Shown here in pieces: positions 17,891 to 30,194 of a stretch of DNA of 64,000 nt (the stretch's first letter is position 1; each line of letters opens with the position of its first letter). Position numbers and translations under genes: made by a program. The notes below the pieces were generated by a model. That model ran no database searches, was not told where the DNA came from, and worked only from the letters and a program-made list of their open reading frames with translations. Source of the DNA: Rhipidocladum racemiflorum (taxonomy: Eukaryota > Streptophyta > Magnoliopsida > Poales > Poaceae); contig JAYEVF010000089.1 in the NCBI GenBank assembly GCA_036346355.1, positions 62,001-126,000 of the forward strand. Reading direction: 5' to 3'.

Positions 17891-20800
17891 GTTCTCCTCG
17901 CTTACAAGGGCATCTGGAAATGAAGAGATTACTTTTGGAGATGCTATCAATGGACGTATGATTGCAAAAGGTACAGTAAAGGTAAATGACCACTTTACTC
18001 TTAAAGATGTTTCATTGGTCACAAGATTAAAATTCAATTTGCTTTCTGTATCACAAATGCTTGATGAGAATTTGGAAGTAAGCTTTAAACCAAATGCTTG
18101 TAGAGTTCTTAATGTCAATGGAAATTTAATCTTTGAGATGACTAGACTTGGTAAAATTTTCAAGGCAAACTTTAGTAACTCAACTGGTATGCATTGTTTT
18201 GTTGCTTCTGAGTCTAGAGATCTTTATTTCTGGCATCGTCGACTAGGCCACATGGGTTTTGATCTTTTGTCTAGATTGAGTGGTCTAGATTTGATTCGTG
18301 GGTTGCCTAAACTTAAATCATGCAATGACATAGTGTGTGCTCCCTGTCGTCATGGCAAGATGGTTGGAGCTTCTCATGCTCCTGTTACCATTGTTATGAC
18401 AACCGCCCCTGGTCAATTGATTCATATGGATACAGTAGGGCCTTCAAGAGTTCAATCAGCTGGAGGTAAATGGTATATTCTGGTAATTGTTGATGATTAT
18501 TCTAGATACTCATGGGTGTATTTTCTTTCAACCAAAGATGAGATATTTGGACTCTTTCATGTTTTCATCAAACGATTGCAAAATGATTTACCCAATCAAT
18601 TGAAAGCCATAAGGACTGATAATGGAACTGAATTTAAGAATTCTCGCTTTGAATCCTTTTGTGAAACTAATGGAATTGAACATCAGTTTTCTTCACCTTA
18701 TGTTCCATCACAGAATGGTATTGTAGAGAGAAAGAATAGAACATTGATTCAAATGGCTAGAACAATGCTAGATGAATATAGCACACCAAGGAAATTTTGG
18801 GCTGAGGCAATCTCTTCTGCTTGCTATATTTCAAATAGGGTGTATCTCAGATCGTTAATTGGTAAAACTTCATATGAATTGAGGTTTGGACGTAAGCCAA
18901 CTGTTTCACATCTACGAGTATTTGGTTGCAAATGTTTTATTCTTAAACATGGAAATCTTGATAAATTTGAAGCTCGTAGTACAGATGGCATATTTCTTGG
19001 ATACCCTTTACACTCCCGTGGATATCGTGTGCTTGATTTATCGACTAACAAAATGGTAGAGACATGCGATGTTACTTTTGATGAGGCTAGCCCTGGTGCT
19101 AGACCTGACATTTCAGGTTCACAGGAGGACTCAGAATCAATCTTCTTGGACAAAAGATTTGAGGAAGTTGATGAAGATAATGATGACATGGTTCCTACAT
19201 CCACTCCTACAGATGATTCTCCTGCTTCAGGTGACTCTGGTCCTGTCTCAGTTTCTCCTGAGATAGAGGTCACTATTGGAGCATCCTCAGGACCTCCCCA
19301 ACAGATTGTGAAAAATCATCCCCCAGAGCTAATGATTGGAGATCTTCATGAACGGGTTACTCGCTCTAGTTCTTCTCAAACTCTCTTATGCTTACATTCT
19401 GCCTTTGTTGCAAATTTTGAACCTAAGAATATATCCCATGCTTTATCTGATAGTTCTTGGGTTAATGCAATGCATGAAGAGTTAGAAAATTTTGAACGTA
19501 ATAAAGTTTGGTCTTTAGTTGAACTTCCTAAAGATCAAAATGTAATTGGAACTAGATGGGTTTTCAAGAACAAATTAAATGAGGATGGAACAATTGTTAG
19601 AAACAAGGCTAGACTTGTAGCTCAGGGGTTCTCACAACATGAAGGTATTGATTTTGATGAAACTTTTGCTCCTGTTGCTCGTTTAGAAGCTATTCGCATT
19701 CTTTTGGCATTTGCTGCATCAAAAGGCTTTAAACTTTATCAAATGGATGTGAAAAGTGCCTTTCTGAATGGTTTCATTGAAGAAGATGTTTATGTAAAAC
19801 AACCCCCTGGATTTGAAAATGCTAAATTTCCTAATCACGTGTATTATCTGTCAAAAGCTCTTTATGGTCTAAAACAAGCTCCACGTGCATGGTATGATAG
19901 ATTAAAAGGGTTTTTGCTTCAACATAATTTTGAAACGGGAAAAGTGGATAAAACATTGTTTGTTCAGCATTCCAATGATCAATTCTTATTGGTGCAAATT
20001 TATGTGGACGATATAATCTTTGGAGGTTCGTCCCACTCCCTTGTTTCGCATTTTTCTGAGTTGATGTCCAGGGAATTCGAGATGAGCATGATGGGAGAAT
20101 TGACATACTTTCTTGGATTTCAAATCAAGCAAATGAAAGAAGGAACATTTTTGCACCAATCAAAATACACAAAGGAGCTACTGAAAAAATTTGACATGGG
20201 AGAAGGAAAATCAGTGTCTACGCCTATGAGCACCACAACAATTTTGGATCCCGATGAAAACGGTGCTGAAGTAGATCAAAAAGAGTACAGAAGCATGATT
20301 GGATCGCTTTTATACTTGACTGCTTCAAGACCAGACATTCATTTTGCTGTGTGCTTGTGTGCTCGCTTTCAAGCTTCTCCTCGAGAATCACATCGGCAAG
20401 CGATTAAAAGAATTTTCAGGTACTTGCGTTCCACTCTTGAATTTGGTATTTGGTATTCATGTTCATCTTTGCTTACACTCCAAGGGTATTCTGATGCTGA
20501 TTTTGCGGGGTGTAGAGTTGATAGAAAAAGTACTTCTGGCACATGTCATTTTCTTGGCACTTCGCTTGTCTCATGGTCTTCAAGGAAACAGTCCTCTGTT
20601 GCTCAGTCCACTGCTGAAGCAGAATATGTTGCTGCTGCTAGTTGTTGCTCACAGATTCTTTGGATCACTTCTACACTTAAAGATTATGGCATTAATTTTG
20701 ATAGTGTTCCACTTTTTTGTGACAATACTAGTGCAATCAATATTGCTAAAAATCCGGTTCAACATTCAAGGACTAAACACATTGACATTCGTTATCATTT

Positions 20801-20954
20801 TCTTCGAGATCATGTTGAAAAAGGTGCTATTGAACTTCAATTTGTGGATACCAATCATCAACTTGCTGATATTTTCACTAAACCGCTTGATTCTTCACGA
20901 TTTGCATTTTTGCGCGGTGAACTAGGGGTCATTTTTCCCTATGGGTTGGTTTGA
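17891..20954 (+). CDS. pol: Ty1/copia pol, 3' part: protease end, integrase, RT, RNase H
   Basis: About 1,020 codons are open with no break. Upstream the frame runs by chance into the Tat LTR (to 17,454), so those residues are not copia. Order: protease remnant beginning FSSLTRASGNEEITFGD; GAG-pre-integrase zinc motif (WHRRLGHMGF ... CAPCRHGK); integrase core with HMDTVGP, RTDNGTEF and NGIVERKN; a Ser/Pro/acidic linker; RT with ETFAPVARLEAIR, QMDVKSAFLNG, KALYGLKQAPRAWY and the YVDDIIFGG active site; RNase H with GYSDADFAGC, QSTAEAEYVAAASC and a C-terminal TKPLDSSRFAFLRGELG. In copia elements gag, protease and integrase precede RT; the order here agrees. No stop or frameshift suggests this copy was intact when the Tat element hit it. 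Confidence 0.9.
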
Positions 20955-22140
20955 GGGGGAGTTTTGTCATAACTTGTCTTTGTATCATAATTGCATCATG
21001 TAGCTCAAGCTTTGTTGATTATCTTTGTTTATATAGTCAAGTTAATGCTAATGATATTCTCAGACTCAAACCCCTCACTGAAAAGCTGAAATAGTTCAAT
21101 TTGGGATGCTAGTGAAGAATACTTTGTCACTAATCTATTATGGTTTTTTACATTTGTGAAATTAGACTTACAAGTCTTGTGTCATCTACCTAACGGCTAG
21201 TGTTTTATTTTAAAGCTTCTGTGAGCCTTTGCAGTAACTCAAATGATCATTATGAGTCCTTTGCATAACTTGTTAAGTTACATGTAGAATCATATGACAA
21301 GATGCAAGAGAAGGCTACTTGTCTAAACACAAGTTTAGTACAATGTGAAGTCACTTGTCAGGGATTTAATTTGATAAGATACAAGAAAGAACTACCTACC
21401 CATGCACAAGTATGGACTAGTGTGCAGTTACTTGTCATCCCTTGTTTTTATGCAAAAGAAGAAACTACAAGTGGTCACAATGCTATTCTTTGAAATTTTT
21501 ATGGAATTGTGAAGCTAGTTGGATATGATTCAACAAGGGGAGTTAAAAAAAATTATACAAGTTCAAATGCTTTGGATAAACATTAGTGAGTTTGGGTTCT
21601 CTAAGTGCTCTTTATAAAAAAAAATGGCCAAGATAAGTTTATGACACTCTACTTTTCTATTCTAATTTGCTTGTGTCTAAACTATTACTTGATTAGAGTC
21701 TTTGTATTCAAAACCAGTTCCTTTAATTGGCTATGAAGCATGATATGTGAGGTGAATCAATGCGCGATAATGTGTTAATTTGATTATACATCTTAGATAA
21801 TCTTTAAAGCTTGCTAGCTTTGCATTCATGTTTTTGCATACATTCAAAGGGAGCCTTGATGATTATTTTGCCAAAGGGGGAGAAATACTGACAGGGGGGG
21901 AAAATTTGAAAAGGGAAAAGAGTTTTGATTTTGATGCTTTTGTCTGTGATGTTTTCTGTCTGTTTTTTGCTTTGGCAAGCTGTTAGCTCAAAATCTGAAA
22001 AGAGGAGTTTTTCTGTTGATCTTTGTATTGTGTAATAGCCTTTGATGAACAATTGCTCTTTCTATTGTGGCTATTACTGTTTTTGCTTTCACTTTTCGAC
22101 AAAACTTATAATTTGTGCGACGATTGTCAATATAGTCATC
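20955..22140 (+). other. Non-coding 3' region of the copia element
   Basis: This 1.2-kb AT-rich stretch lies between the pol stop and the purine tract. The longest open stretch is about 60 codons and resembles nothing known, so I see no env-like gene. A long region in this position is usual for Sireviruses. Confidence 0.65.
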
Positions 22141-22151
22141 AAGGGGGAGAT
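22141..22151 (+). other. Polypurine tract of the copia element
   Basis: AAGGGGGAGAT lies immediately before the LTR start TGAGTGACC. The GGGGGAGATTG form is typical of Sirevirus-type copia elements. Confidence 0.75.
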
Positions 22152-22274
22152 TGAGTGACCATGTGTGGTGCTCCCAATGGTTTATGAAAAGTTATTGACA
22201 AAGGAAAGTTTTTGTGTTGAGTAAATGTTGATTTGAAGCTGAGTTTATAAGTTTTGGTTGCTGAAAATGTGAAG

Positions 22275-22658
22275 GCGGTAGTACCGGCGTTGAACTCCGG
22301 TAGTGCCGGAGGAGCGGTAGTACCGTGTGTGAGAGCGGCTGCTTTTTTCCAGAGAGCAGCAAAAACGTGATCTTTGGAATTTTGGCTAAGTCCCAGTTGA
22401 GCGGCAGTACCGGAGTTGAAATCCCGGTAGTGCCGGAGGAGCGGCAGTACCGGAGGTTAGAGTCCGGTAGTGCCGGATGAGCGGTAGTACCGCTAGTGAG
22501 AGCGGATGCTTTTTTCCAGAGAGGTGCAAAAAGTTGATGTCTGGAATTTTGGCTAAGTATCAGGTGGCCGGCAGTACCGACGGCTAAAATGCGGTACTGC
22601 CGGTGAGCGGCAGTACCGGTGGGCGGCAGTACCGCAAGTGTAAAAGCGGTAGTGCCGG
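22275..22658 (+). repeat. Cluster of CGGTAGTACCG-type near-palindromes in the copia LTR
   Basis: About a dozen copies of CGG(T/C)AGT(A/G)CCG occur here, for example at 22,275, 22,312 and 22,382, and two more at 23,666-23,700. They sit within a duplicated module of about 167 bp: GAGAGCGG...GCTTTTTTCCAGAGAG at about 22,331 and again at about 22,498. Sirevirus LTRs are known for dense CG-rich palindromes upstream of the promoter. A regulatory role is plausible but unproven. Confidence 0.75.
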
Positions 22659-23104
22659 TTTTGTCGAGTTTTGATGAATTTGTTGGTTTTGATTATTTGA
22701 TGCATGCATAATGTTAGGGTATGAACATATGTGATGCATCATGATGTTTTTGAGATGATGTGAGTCAAGTGAGAAAGACTTGTGCTCGGAAAAGTTTTTT
22801 CGTTTATTGATGTGCAGGATCAGGTTCGATGTAGGTCAGCGACGACCAGGACTAGGCTCAGGGAGGAGGTGAGGTCCGTGACGGTAATGATGTCGTGAGG
22901 ATGCATTGAAGAGGATCAAGGTGCATGATCAATGAATGGAGTTGAGACGATTCAATGCGGGTCGCAAGCTAGGTGGTCCGACAGGAGTTCGGATGCGTAA
23001 AGACTTGGACGGTTGAGTCGGGTGTGTGTTGGACTCGAGTCGGACTCGAGTCGGATGTGTGTTGGCCTTGTAATGTGGTCAAGGCTGGTGGGGTATGCCA
23101 CTCT

Positions 23105-23112
23105 TATATAAA
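23105..23112 (+). promoter_or_regulatory. TATA box of the copia LTR
   Basis: TATATAAA lies about 950 bases into the LTR. In the lost 5' LTR it would drive the element. In this 3' copy transcription would run out into the satellite array that starts 800 bp downstream. Confidence 0.6.
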
Positions 23113-25780
23113 GAGGTTCTAGGGGTTTAGAACCTAAGAGTTTTTAGGGTTTTGACAAGAGAGAAAGTTTTTAGGGTTATAACTTTTGAGAAGTTTAGGT
23201 TTGGTGCTGTCCTCCTTCTAGGAAGGGTTGTGTAATCCATCAAAAGGAGTAAAGGATCAAACTTTGGGAAATCTCCGATGTCAATTCATGTTTGCTCTTA
23301 ATTTTCTTTCTTGCTTTTGGATGTTTCTTTCAATCTTGTGATTTGAGTTGTTTTAGCCCAAGTGATTCCTGAATTAGATTGCTAGAACATCAAGGATCAT
23401 CACATGATTGATTTGGATCCTTTCTATTTGTTCGTTTGATCGAATTTTCAGTTTTGAGGGTTTTGCTCGGTTCTTACCTCTTAGTAGATCAAACTGAAAT
23501 TCGTGATCTTTTTGCATCAAATTTCTTTAATCTTTGATTTGGATAGATCCTAGATAGTCTAAGGAAACTACGTTCAAAATTTGGGATCAATTGGATCAAC
23601 GGATCAAAAGTTACGCATGTTTTTCGTTTTTGAAATCGTGCTGATTTTTACTGTTCACGTGACCTGCGGTAGTACCGCCCCCAGAGCGCGGTAGTGCCGC
23701 CCGAGACTGAAATTTTCGGAAAAACTTTGGTTCCTTGATTAAGGCTTTGTGTAGGTTCTTTTTGGTGCTTCTACTAGGTGATTAAAGTCATATTGAACTA
23801 GTAGAAGGACTTTCCGCTGCGAAGAGGTTTTGAATTGGTTAATTTGCAAAAGACGGTTGAATTTTTATTCGGCGTCTATTCACCCCCCCTCTAGTCGCCA
23901 TATCCATTCCTACACTTGTCGAAATGGGATAGAGCATACATGAAGTCCGTTCGGGGAGTTTGACACCAATTTTCCTTTCGTGCATCGTTTCCGTCCGGAC
24001 GCTGCTTGCAGAACTCCTTGCGACCCGACGCGGAGGGATGTTTCCACAATCACCGGGACGTATTCAAAATGAATGCAGAACTGTAGCAGCAATGCATGGA
24101 AAGTCCACTCGCGCAGTTTGGCCCACATTTTCCTTTCGTGCATCGTTTTGATACTCATGTAGCTTGCAGTACCCGTTGGCACCTATCGCGGAGAAATGTT
24201 TCGCACCGATCCGGATGCAACAGAAATGCATGCCGAAGTGAGCTTGGCCACACATGAACTCTATTCAGGGTGTCTGCCACAAGCTTTCTTTTCGTACTCG
24301 TTCTGGTACGAACGCGACTTGCAGTACCATTTGTCGTGTAGGTTTCACACCGACACGGATGAGCCCAAATTGCTTGCTAAAATGAGCTACGGCAGACATA
24401 TGAAATCCATTCTGGTTGATTGACACTCAGCTTCATCTTATTCGTCGTTTTCTTGTGAAAATCCTTGCACCATACAGTACTCATCGCGGAGGAATCTTTC
24501 ACATGACTCGGAACGATTCAAAACGCATGCCGAAATGTGCTTGGGCATATACGAAGTTCATTCGGCATGTTTGGAACAATGTCTTGTTTTTTGCACCATT
24601 CTTGTACGCGTGTAGTTTAATTACCATTAGGGACCCATTGTGCATGTATGTTTCGCTTCGAGCCGGACGTACTCGAAATGCTTGCTGAAACGGGCTAGGG
24701 CGCATAAGAAGCCCATTCGGGGATTTTGACACCGTGTTTCGTTTCGTGCATCATTTTCATTTGAACGCAGCTTGCAGTACCCCTTGTGACCCGTCGCGGA
24801 GGGATGTTTTTCACACTCACTCGGACGTATTCAAAATGAATGCAGAATTGTGCTGAAACGCACAAGCGAACGTCGTAAGTTAATTCTGGGTGTTTGGCAC
24901 TCAGTTTCGTTTCGTGCATCGCTTTTAATTTTTCAGCTTAGGAGCTCGTCGTTGTGGAATATTTCACGGCGACTCGGACGGATTCGAAATGCATGCCTAA
25001 ATGATTTACAAAACATATGAATTGCATTCGGTGTGTTTGGCACCCGGCTTCATTTCGTTCGCCGTTTTCGTTTCGTGCCGCAATGTTTCATTTTGGCGTG
25101 CTAGGTTGCAGCGTGTAAGGTGCTTGCCATAATGTTCCATTTCGTGCATCATTTTCGGCGTGTGTGGAGTTTGCCACAATGTGTCATTTCGTGCATCATT
25201 TTCATTTTCGAATGGCTTCCGCTGCAGTGCCCGTTGGGACGCGTCGTGGAGGAATGTTTCAGACCTACTCGAATGGATTCGATACAAATTATGAAAAGCA
25301 CTAGCAAACATCATAAGTTCTTTCGGGGTGTTTGGCACTCGGTTCTGTTTCGTGCATCGGTTTCGTTTGTATTCAGCTTTTATTACCCGTGCGAACCCGT
25401 CGTGGTGGAACATCTGACACCGACTCGGACATATTCAAAATGCATGCCAAAATGAGTGGAAGCACATATGAATTCCACGCGATGTGTTTGGCACTCAGTT
25501 TCATCTCGTTCAACGTTTTCGAACGTGCGCCGCTTGTTGTATTCGTTCGTGCTCATCGCGGAGAAATGTTTCACAACAACTCGAACGGACTCGAAATGCA
25601 TGCCGGAATGTGCTTGGGCAAATATGAAGTTCATTCGGCATGATTGGAACGAAGTTTCGTTTCGTGCACCGTTTTGGTACGCGTATAGTTTACAGTAACA
25701 TTAGGGACCCATCGTGCACGAATATTTCGCATCGACTCGGACGTACTCGAAATGCTTGTCGAAATGGGATAGGGCATATA

Positions 25781-27620
25781 TGAAGTCCGTTCGGGGAGTT
25801 TGACACCAATTATCCTTTCCTGCATCGTTTCCGTCCGGACGATGCTTGCAGAACACCTTGCGACCCGACGCGGAGGGATGTTTCCACAATCACCGGGACG
25901 TATTCGAAATGAATGCAGAACTGTAGCAGCAATGCATAGAAAGTCCACTCGCGCAGTTTGGCCCACATTTTCCTTTCATGCATCGTTTCGATACACAAGC
26001 AGCTTGCAGTACCCGTTGGCACCTATCGCGGAGAAATGTTTCGCACCGATCCGGATGCAACAGAAATGCATGCCGAAGTGAGCTTGGCCACACATGAACT
26101 CTATTCAGGGTGTCTGCCACAAGCTTTCTTTTCGTACTAGTTCTGGTACGAACGCGACTTGCAGTACCATTTGTCGTGTAGGTTTCACACCGACACGGAT
26201 GAGCCCAAATTGCTTGCTAAAATGAGCTACGGCAGACATATGAAATCCATTCTGGTTGATTGACACTCAGCTTCATCTTATTCGTCGTTTTCTTGTGAAA
26301 ATCCTTGCACCATACAGTACTCGTCGCGGAGGAATCTTTCACACGACTCGGAACGATTCAAAACGCATGCCGAAATGTGCTTGGGCATATACGAAGTTCA
26401 TTCGGCATGTTTGGAACAATGTCTTGTTTTTTGCACCATTCTTGTACGCGTGTAGTTTTATTACCATTAGGGACCCATTGTGCATGAATGTTTCGCTTCG
26501 AGCCGGACGTACTCGAAATGCTTCCTGAAACGGGCTAGGGCGCATAACAAGCCCATTCAGGGATTTTGACACCGTGTTTCGTTTCGTGCATCGTTTTCAT
26601 TCGGACGCAGCTTGCAGTACCCCTTGTGACCCGTCGCGGAGGGATGTTTTTCACACTCACTCGGACGTATTCAAAATGAATGTAGAATTGTGCTGAAACG
26701 CACAACCGAACGTCGTAAGTTAATTCTGGGTGTTTGGCACTCAGTTTCGTTTCGTGCATCGCTTTCAATTTTTCAGCTTAGGAGCTCGTCGTTGTGGAAT
26801 ATTTCACGGCGACTCGGACGGATTCGAAATGCATTCCTAAATGATTTACAACACATATGAATTGCATTCGGTGTGTTTGGCACCCGGCTTCATTTCGTTC
26901 GCCGTTTTCGTTTCATGCCGCAATGTTTCATTTTGGCGTGCTAGGTTGCAGCGTATATGGTGCTTGCCATAATGTTCCATTTCGTGCATCATTTTCGGCG
27001 TGTGTGGAGTTTGCCACAATGTGTCATTTCGTGTATCATTTTCATTTTCGAATGGCTTCCGCTGTAGTGCCTGTTGGGACGCGTCGTGGAGGATTGTTTC
27101 AGACCTACTCGAATGGATTCGATACAAATTATGAAAAGCACTAGCAAACATCATAAGTTCTTTCGGGGTGTTTGGCACTCGGTTCTGTTTCGTGCATCGG
27201 TTTCGTTTGTATTCAGCTTTTATTACCCGTGCGAACCCGTCGTGGTGGAACATTTGACACCGACTCGGACATATTCAAAATGCATGCCGAAATGAGTGGA
27301 AGCACATATGAATTCCACGCGATGTGTTTGGCACTCAGTTTCATCTCGTTCAACGTTTTCGAACGTGCGCCGCTTGTTGTATTCGTTCCTGCTCATCGCG
27401 GAGAAATGTTTCACAACAACTCGGACGGACTCGAAATGCATGCCGGAATGTGCTTGGGCAAATATGAAGTTCATTCGGCATGATTGGAACGAAGTTTCGT
27501 TTCGTGCACCGTTTTGGTACGCGTGTAGTTTACAGTAACATTAGGGACCCATCGTGCACGAATATTTCGCATCGACTCGGACGTACTCGAAATGCTTGTC
27601 AAAATGGGATAGGGCATATA
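25781..27620. repeat. Representative 1,840-bp unit with its subrepeat structure
   Basis: The anchor TTCGTGCATCGTTTT or a diverged form recurs near 25,818, 25,978, 26,131, 26,281, 26,431, 26,583, 26,751, 26,895, 26,981, 27,028, 27,189, 27,343, 27,501, then 27,659 in the next unit. Spacings are 160, 153, 150, 150, 152, 168, 144, 86, 47, 161, 154, 158 and 158. Most subrepeats also share a TATTCAAAATGCATGCCGAA-like motif and a TGTTTGGCAC or TTTGACACC motif. So the unit is about 11 full subrepeats of about 154 bp plus a clipped pair. Subrepeats within a unit are far more diverged than corresponding subrepeats of neighbouring units, which is the definition of a higher-order repeat. Confidence 0.85.
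26895..27028. repeat. Clipped subrepeat pair inside the unit
   Basis: Anchor spacings of 86 and 47 bp replace one full-length subrepeat. The same clipped pair occurs at the same phase in other units (for example 25,143/25,190 and 28,821/28,868). It therefore predates amplification of the 1.84-kb unit and serves as a phase marker. Confidence 0.75.
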
Positions 27621-30194
27621 TGAAGTCCGTTCGGGGAGTTTGACTCCAATTTTCCTTTCGTGCATCGTTTCCATCCGGACGCTGCTTACAGAACACCTTG
27701 CGACCCGACGCGGAGGGATGTTTCCACAATCACCGGGACGTATTCGAAATGAATGCAGAACTGTAGCAGCAATGCATAAAAAGTCCACTCGCGCAGTTTG
27801 GCCCACATTTTCCTTTCGTCCATCGTTTTGATACGCACGCAGCTTGCAGTACCCGTTGGCACCTATCGCGGAGAAATGTTTCGCACCGATCCGGATGCAA
27901 CAGAAATGCATGCCAAAGTGAGCTTGGCCACACATGAACTCTATCAGGGTGTCTGCCACAAGCTTTCTTTTCGTACTCGTTCTGGTACGAACGCGACTTG
28001 CAGTACCATTTGTCGTGTAGGTTTCACACCGACACGGATGAGCCCAAATTGCTTGCTAAAATGAGCTACGGCAGACATATGAAGTCCACTCTGGTTGATT
28101 GACACTCAGCTTCGTCTTATTCGTCGTTTTCTTGTGAAAATCCTTGCACCATACAGTACTCGTCGTGGAGGAATCTTTCACACGACTCGGAACGATTCAA
28201 AACGCATCCCGAAATGTGCTTGGGCATATACGAAATTCATTCGGCATGTTTGGAACAATGTCTTGTTTTTTGCACCATTCTTGTACGTGTGTAGTTTTAT
28301 TACCATTAGGGACCCATTGTGCATGAATGTTTCGCTTCGAGCCGGACGTACTCGAAATGCTTGCTGAAACGGGCTAGGGCGCATAAGAAGCCCATTCGGG
28401 GATTTTGACACCGAGTTTCGTTTCGTGCATCGTTTTCATTCGGACGGAGCTTGCAGTACCCCTTGTGACCCGTCGCGTAGGGATGTTTTTCACACTCACT
28501 CGGACGTATTCAAAATGAATGTAGAATTGTGCTGAAACGCATAAGCGAACGTCGTAAGTTAATTCTGGGTGTTTGGCACTCAGTTTCGTTTCGTGCATCG
28601 CTTTCAATTTTTCAGCTTAGGAGCTCGTCGTTGTGGAATATTTCACGGCGACTCGGATGGATTCGAAATGCATGCCTAAATGATTTACTACACATATGAA
28701 TTGCATTCGGTGTGTTTGGCACCCGGCTTCATTTCGTTCGCCGTTTTCGTTTCGTGCCGCAATGTTTCATTTTCGCGTGCTAGGTTGCAGCGTATAAGGT
28801 GCTTGCCATAATGTTCCATTTCGCGTATCATTTTCGGCGTGTGTGGAGTTTGCCACTATGTGTCATTTCGTTCATCATTTTCATTTTCGAATGGCTTCCG
28901 CTGCAGTGCCCGTTGGGTCGCGTCGTGGAGGAATGTTTCAGACCTACTCGAATGGATTCGATACAAATGATGAAAAGCACTAGCAAACATCATAAGTTCT
29001 TTCGGGGTGTTTGGCACTCGGTTCTGTTTCGTGCATCGGTTTCGTTTGTATTCAGCTTTTATTACCCGTGCGAACCCGCCGTGGTGGAACATTTGACACC
29101 GACTCGGACATATTCAAAATGCATGCTGAAATGAGTGGAAGCACATATGAATTCCACGCGATGTGTTTGGCACTCAGTTTCATCTCGTTCAACGTTTTCG
29201 AACGGGCGCCGCTTGTTGTATTCGTTCGTGCTCATCGCGGAGAAATGTTTCACAACAACTCGGACGGACTCGAAATGCATGCCGGAATGTGCTTGGGCAA
29301 ATATGAAGTTCATTCGGCATGATTGGAACGAAGTTTCGTTTCGTGCACCGTTTTGGTACGCGTGTAGTTTACAGTAACATTAGGGACCCATCGTGCACGA
29401 ATATTTCGCATCGACTCGGACGTACTCGAAATGCTTGTCGAAATGGGATAGGGCATATATGAAGTCCGTTCGGGGAGTTTGACTCCAATTTTCCTTTCGT
29501 GCATCGTTTCCGTCCGGACGCTGCTTGCAGAACACCTTGCGACCCGACGCGGAGGGATGTTTCCACAATCACCGGGACGTATTCGAAATGAATGCAGAAC
29601 TGTAGCAGCAATGCATAGAAAGTCCACTCGCGCAGTTTGGCCCAAATTTTCCTTTCGTGCATCGTTTTGATACGCACGCAGCTTGCAGTACCCGTTGGCA
29701 CCTATCGCGGAGAAATATTTCGCACCGATCCGGATGCAACAGAAATGCATGCCGAAGTGAGCTTGGCCACACATGAACTCTATTCAGGGTGTCTGCCGCA
29801 AGCTTTCTTTTCGTACTCGTTCTTGTACGAACGCGACTTGTAGTACCATTTGTCGTGTAGGTCTCACACCGACACGGATGAGCCCAAATTGCTTGCTAAA
29901 ATGAGCTACGGCAGACATATGAAGTCCATTCTGGTTGATTGACACTCAGCTTCATCTTATTCGTCGTTTTCTTGTGAAAATCCTTGCACCATACAGTACT
30001 CGTCGCGGAGGAATCTTTCACACGACTCGGAACGATTCAAAACGCATGCCGAAATGTGTTTGGGCATATACGAAGTTCATTCGGCATGTTTGGAACAATG
30101 TCTTGTTTTTTGCACCATTCTTGTACGCGTGTAGTTTTATTACCATTAGGGACCCATTGTGCATGAATGTTTCGCTTCGAGCCGGACGTACTCG

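Larger units (their letters stand above)
17891..23914 (+). mobile_element. Sirevirus-like Ty1/copia element, 3' part
   Basis: It contains the end of protease, integrase, RT, RNase H, a 1.2-kb non-coding 3' region, the polypurine tract and the 3' LTR. Its 5' LTR, gag and most of protease are absent because the Tat element inserted here; they should lie beyond the left window edge. The right end is precise: the LTR ends CCATTCCTACA at 23,914 and the next base is mid-unit satellite. A long 3' region, a GGGGGAGATTG-type purine tract and palindrome-rich LTRs fit Sireviruses. Confidence 0.85.
22152..23914 (+). repeat. 3' LTR of the copia element (1,763 bp)
   Basis: It starts TGAGTGACCATG and ends ATTCCTACA, so TG...CA. 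It contains a palindrome-rich block, a TATA box at 23,105 and a pyrimidine-rich CACCCCCCCTCTAG stretch near the end, as in other Sirevirus LTRs. There is no second LTR in the window to compare with. Confidence 0.8.
23915..30194. repeat. Satellite array, left block: higher-order repeat of about 1,840 bp
   Basis: Units are phased on TGAAGTCCG after GGGCATATA. Phase points are 23,941, 25,781, 27,621 and 29,460, so periods are 1,840, 1,840 and 1,839. The block starts mid-subrepeat (CTTGTCGAAATGGG) against the copia LTR and ends mid-unit at GGACGTACTCG against the gypsy remnant. Differences between units are almost all scattered substitutions. CpG is dense. Open stretches on both strands recur once per unit at the same phase, which reflects the period rather than genes. 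I do not recognise the family by name. Confidence 0.95.

Noticed and set aside
22152..23914. Copia LTR palindromes as a microRNA or hairpin gene
   Set aside because: The near-palindromes are short, numerous and dispersed over 400 bp; no single long foldback of microRNA-precursor type is evident.
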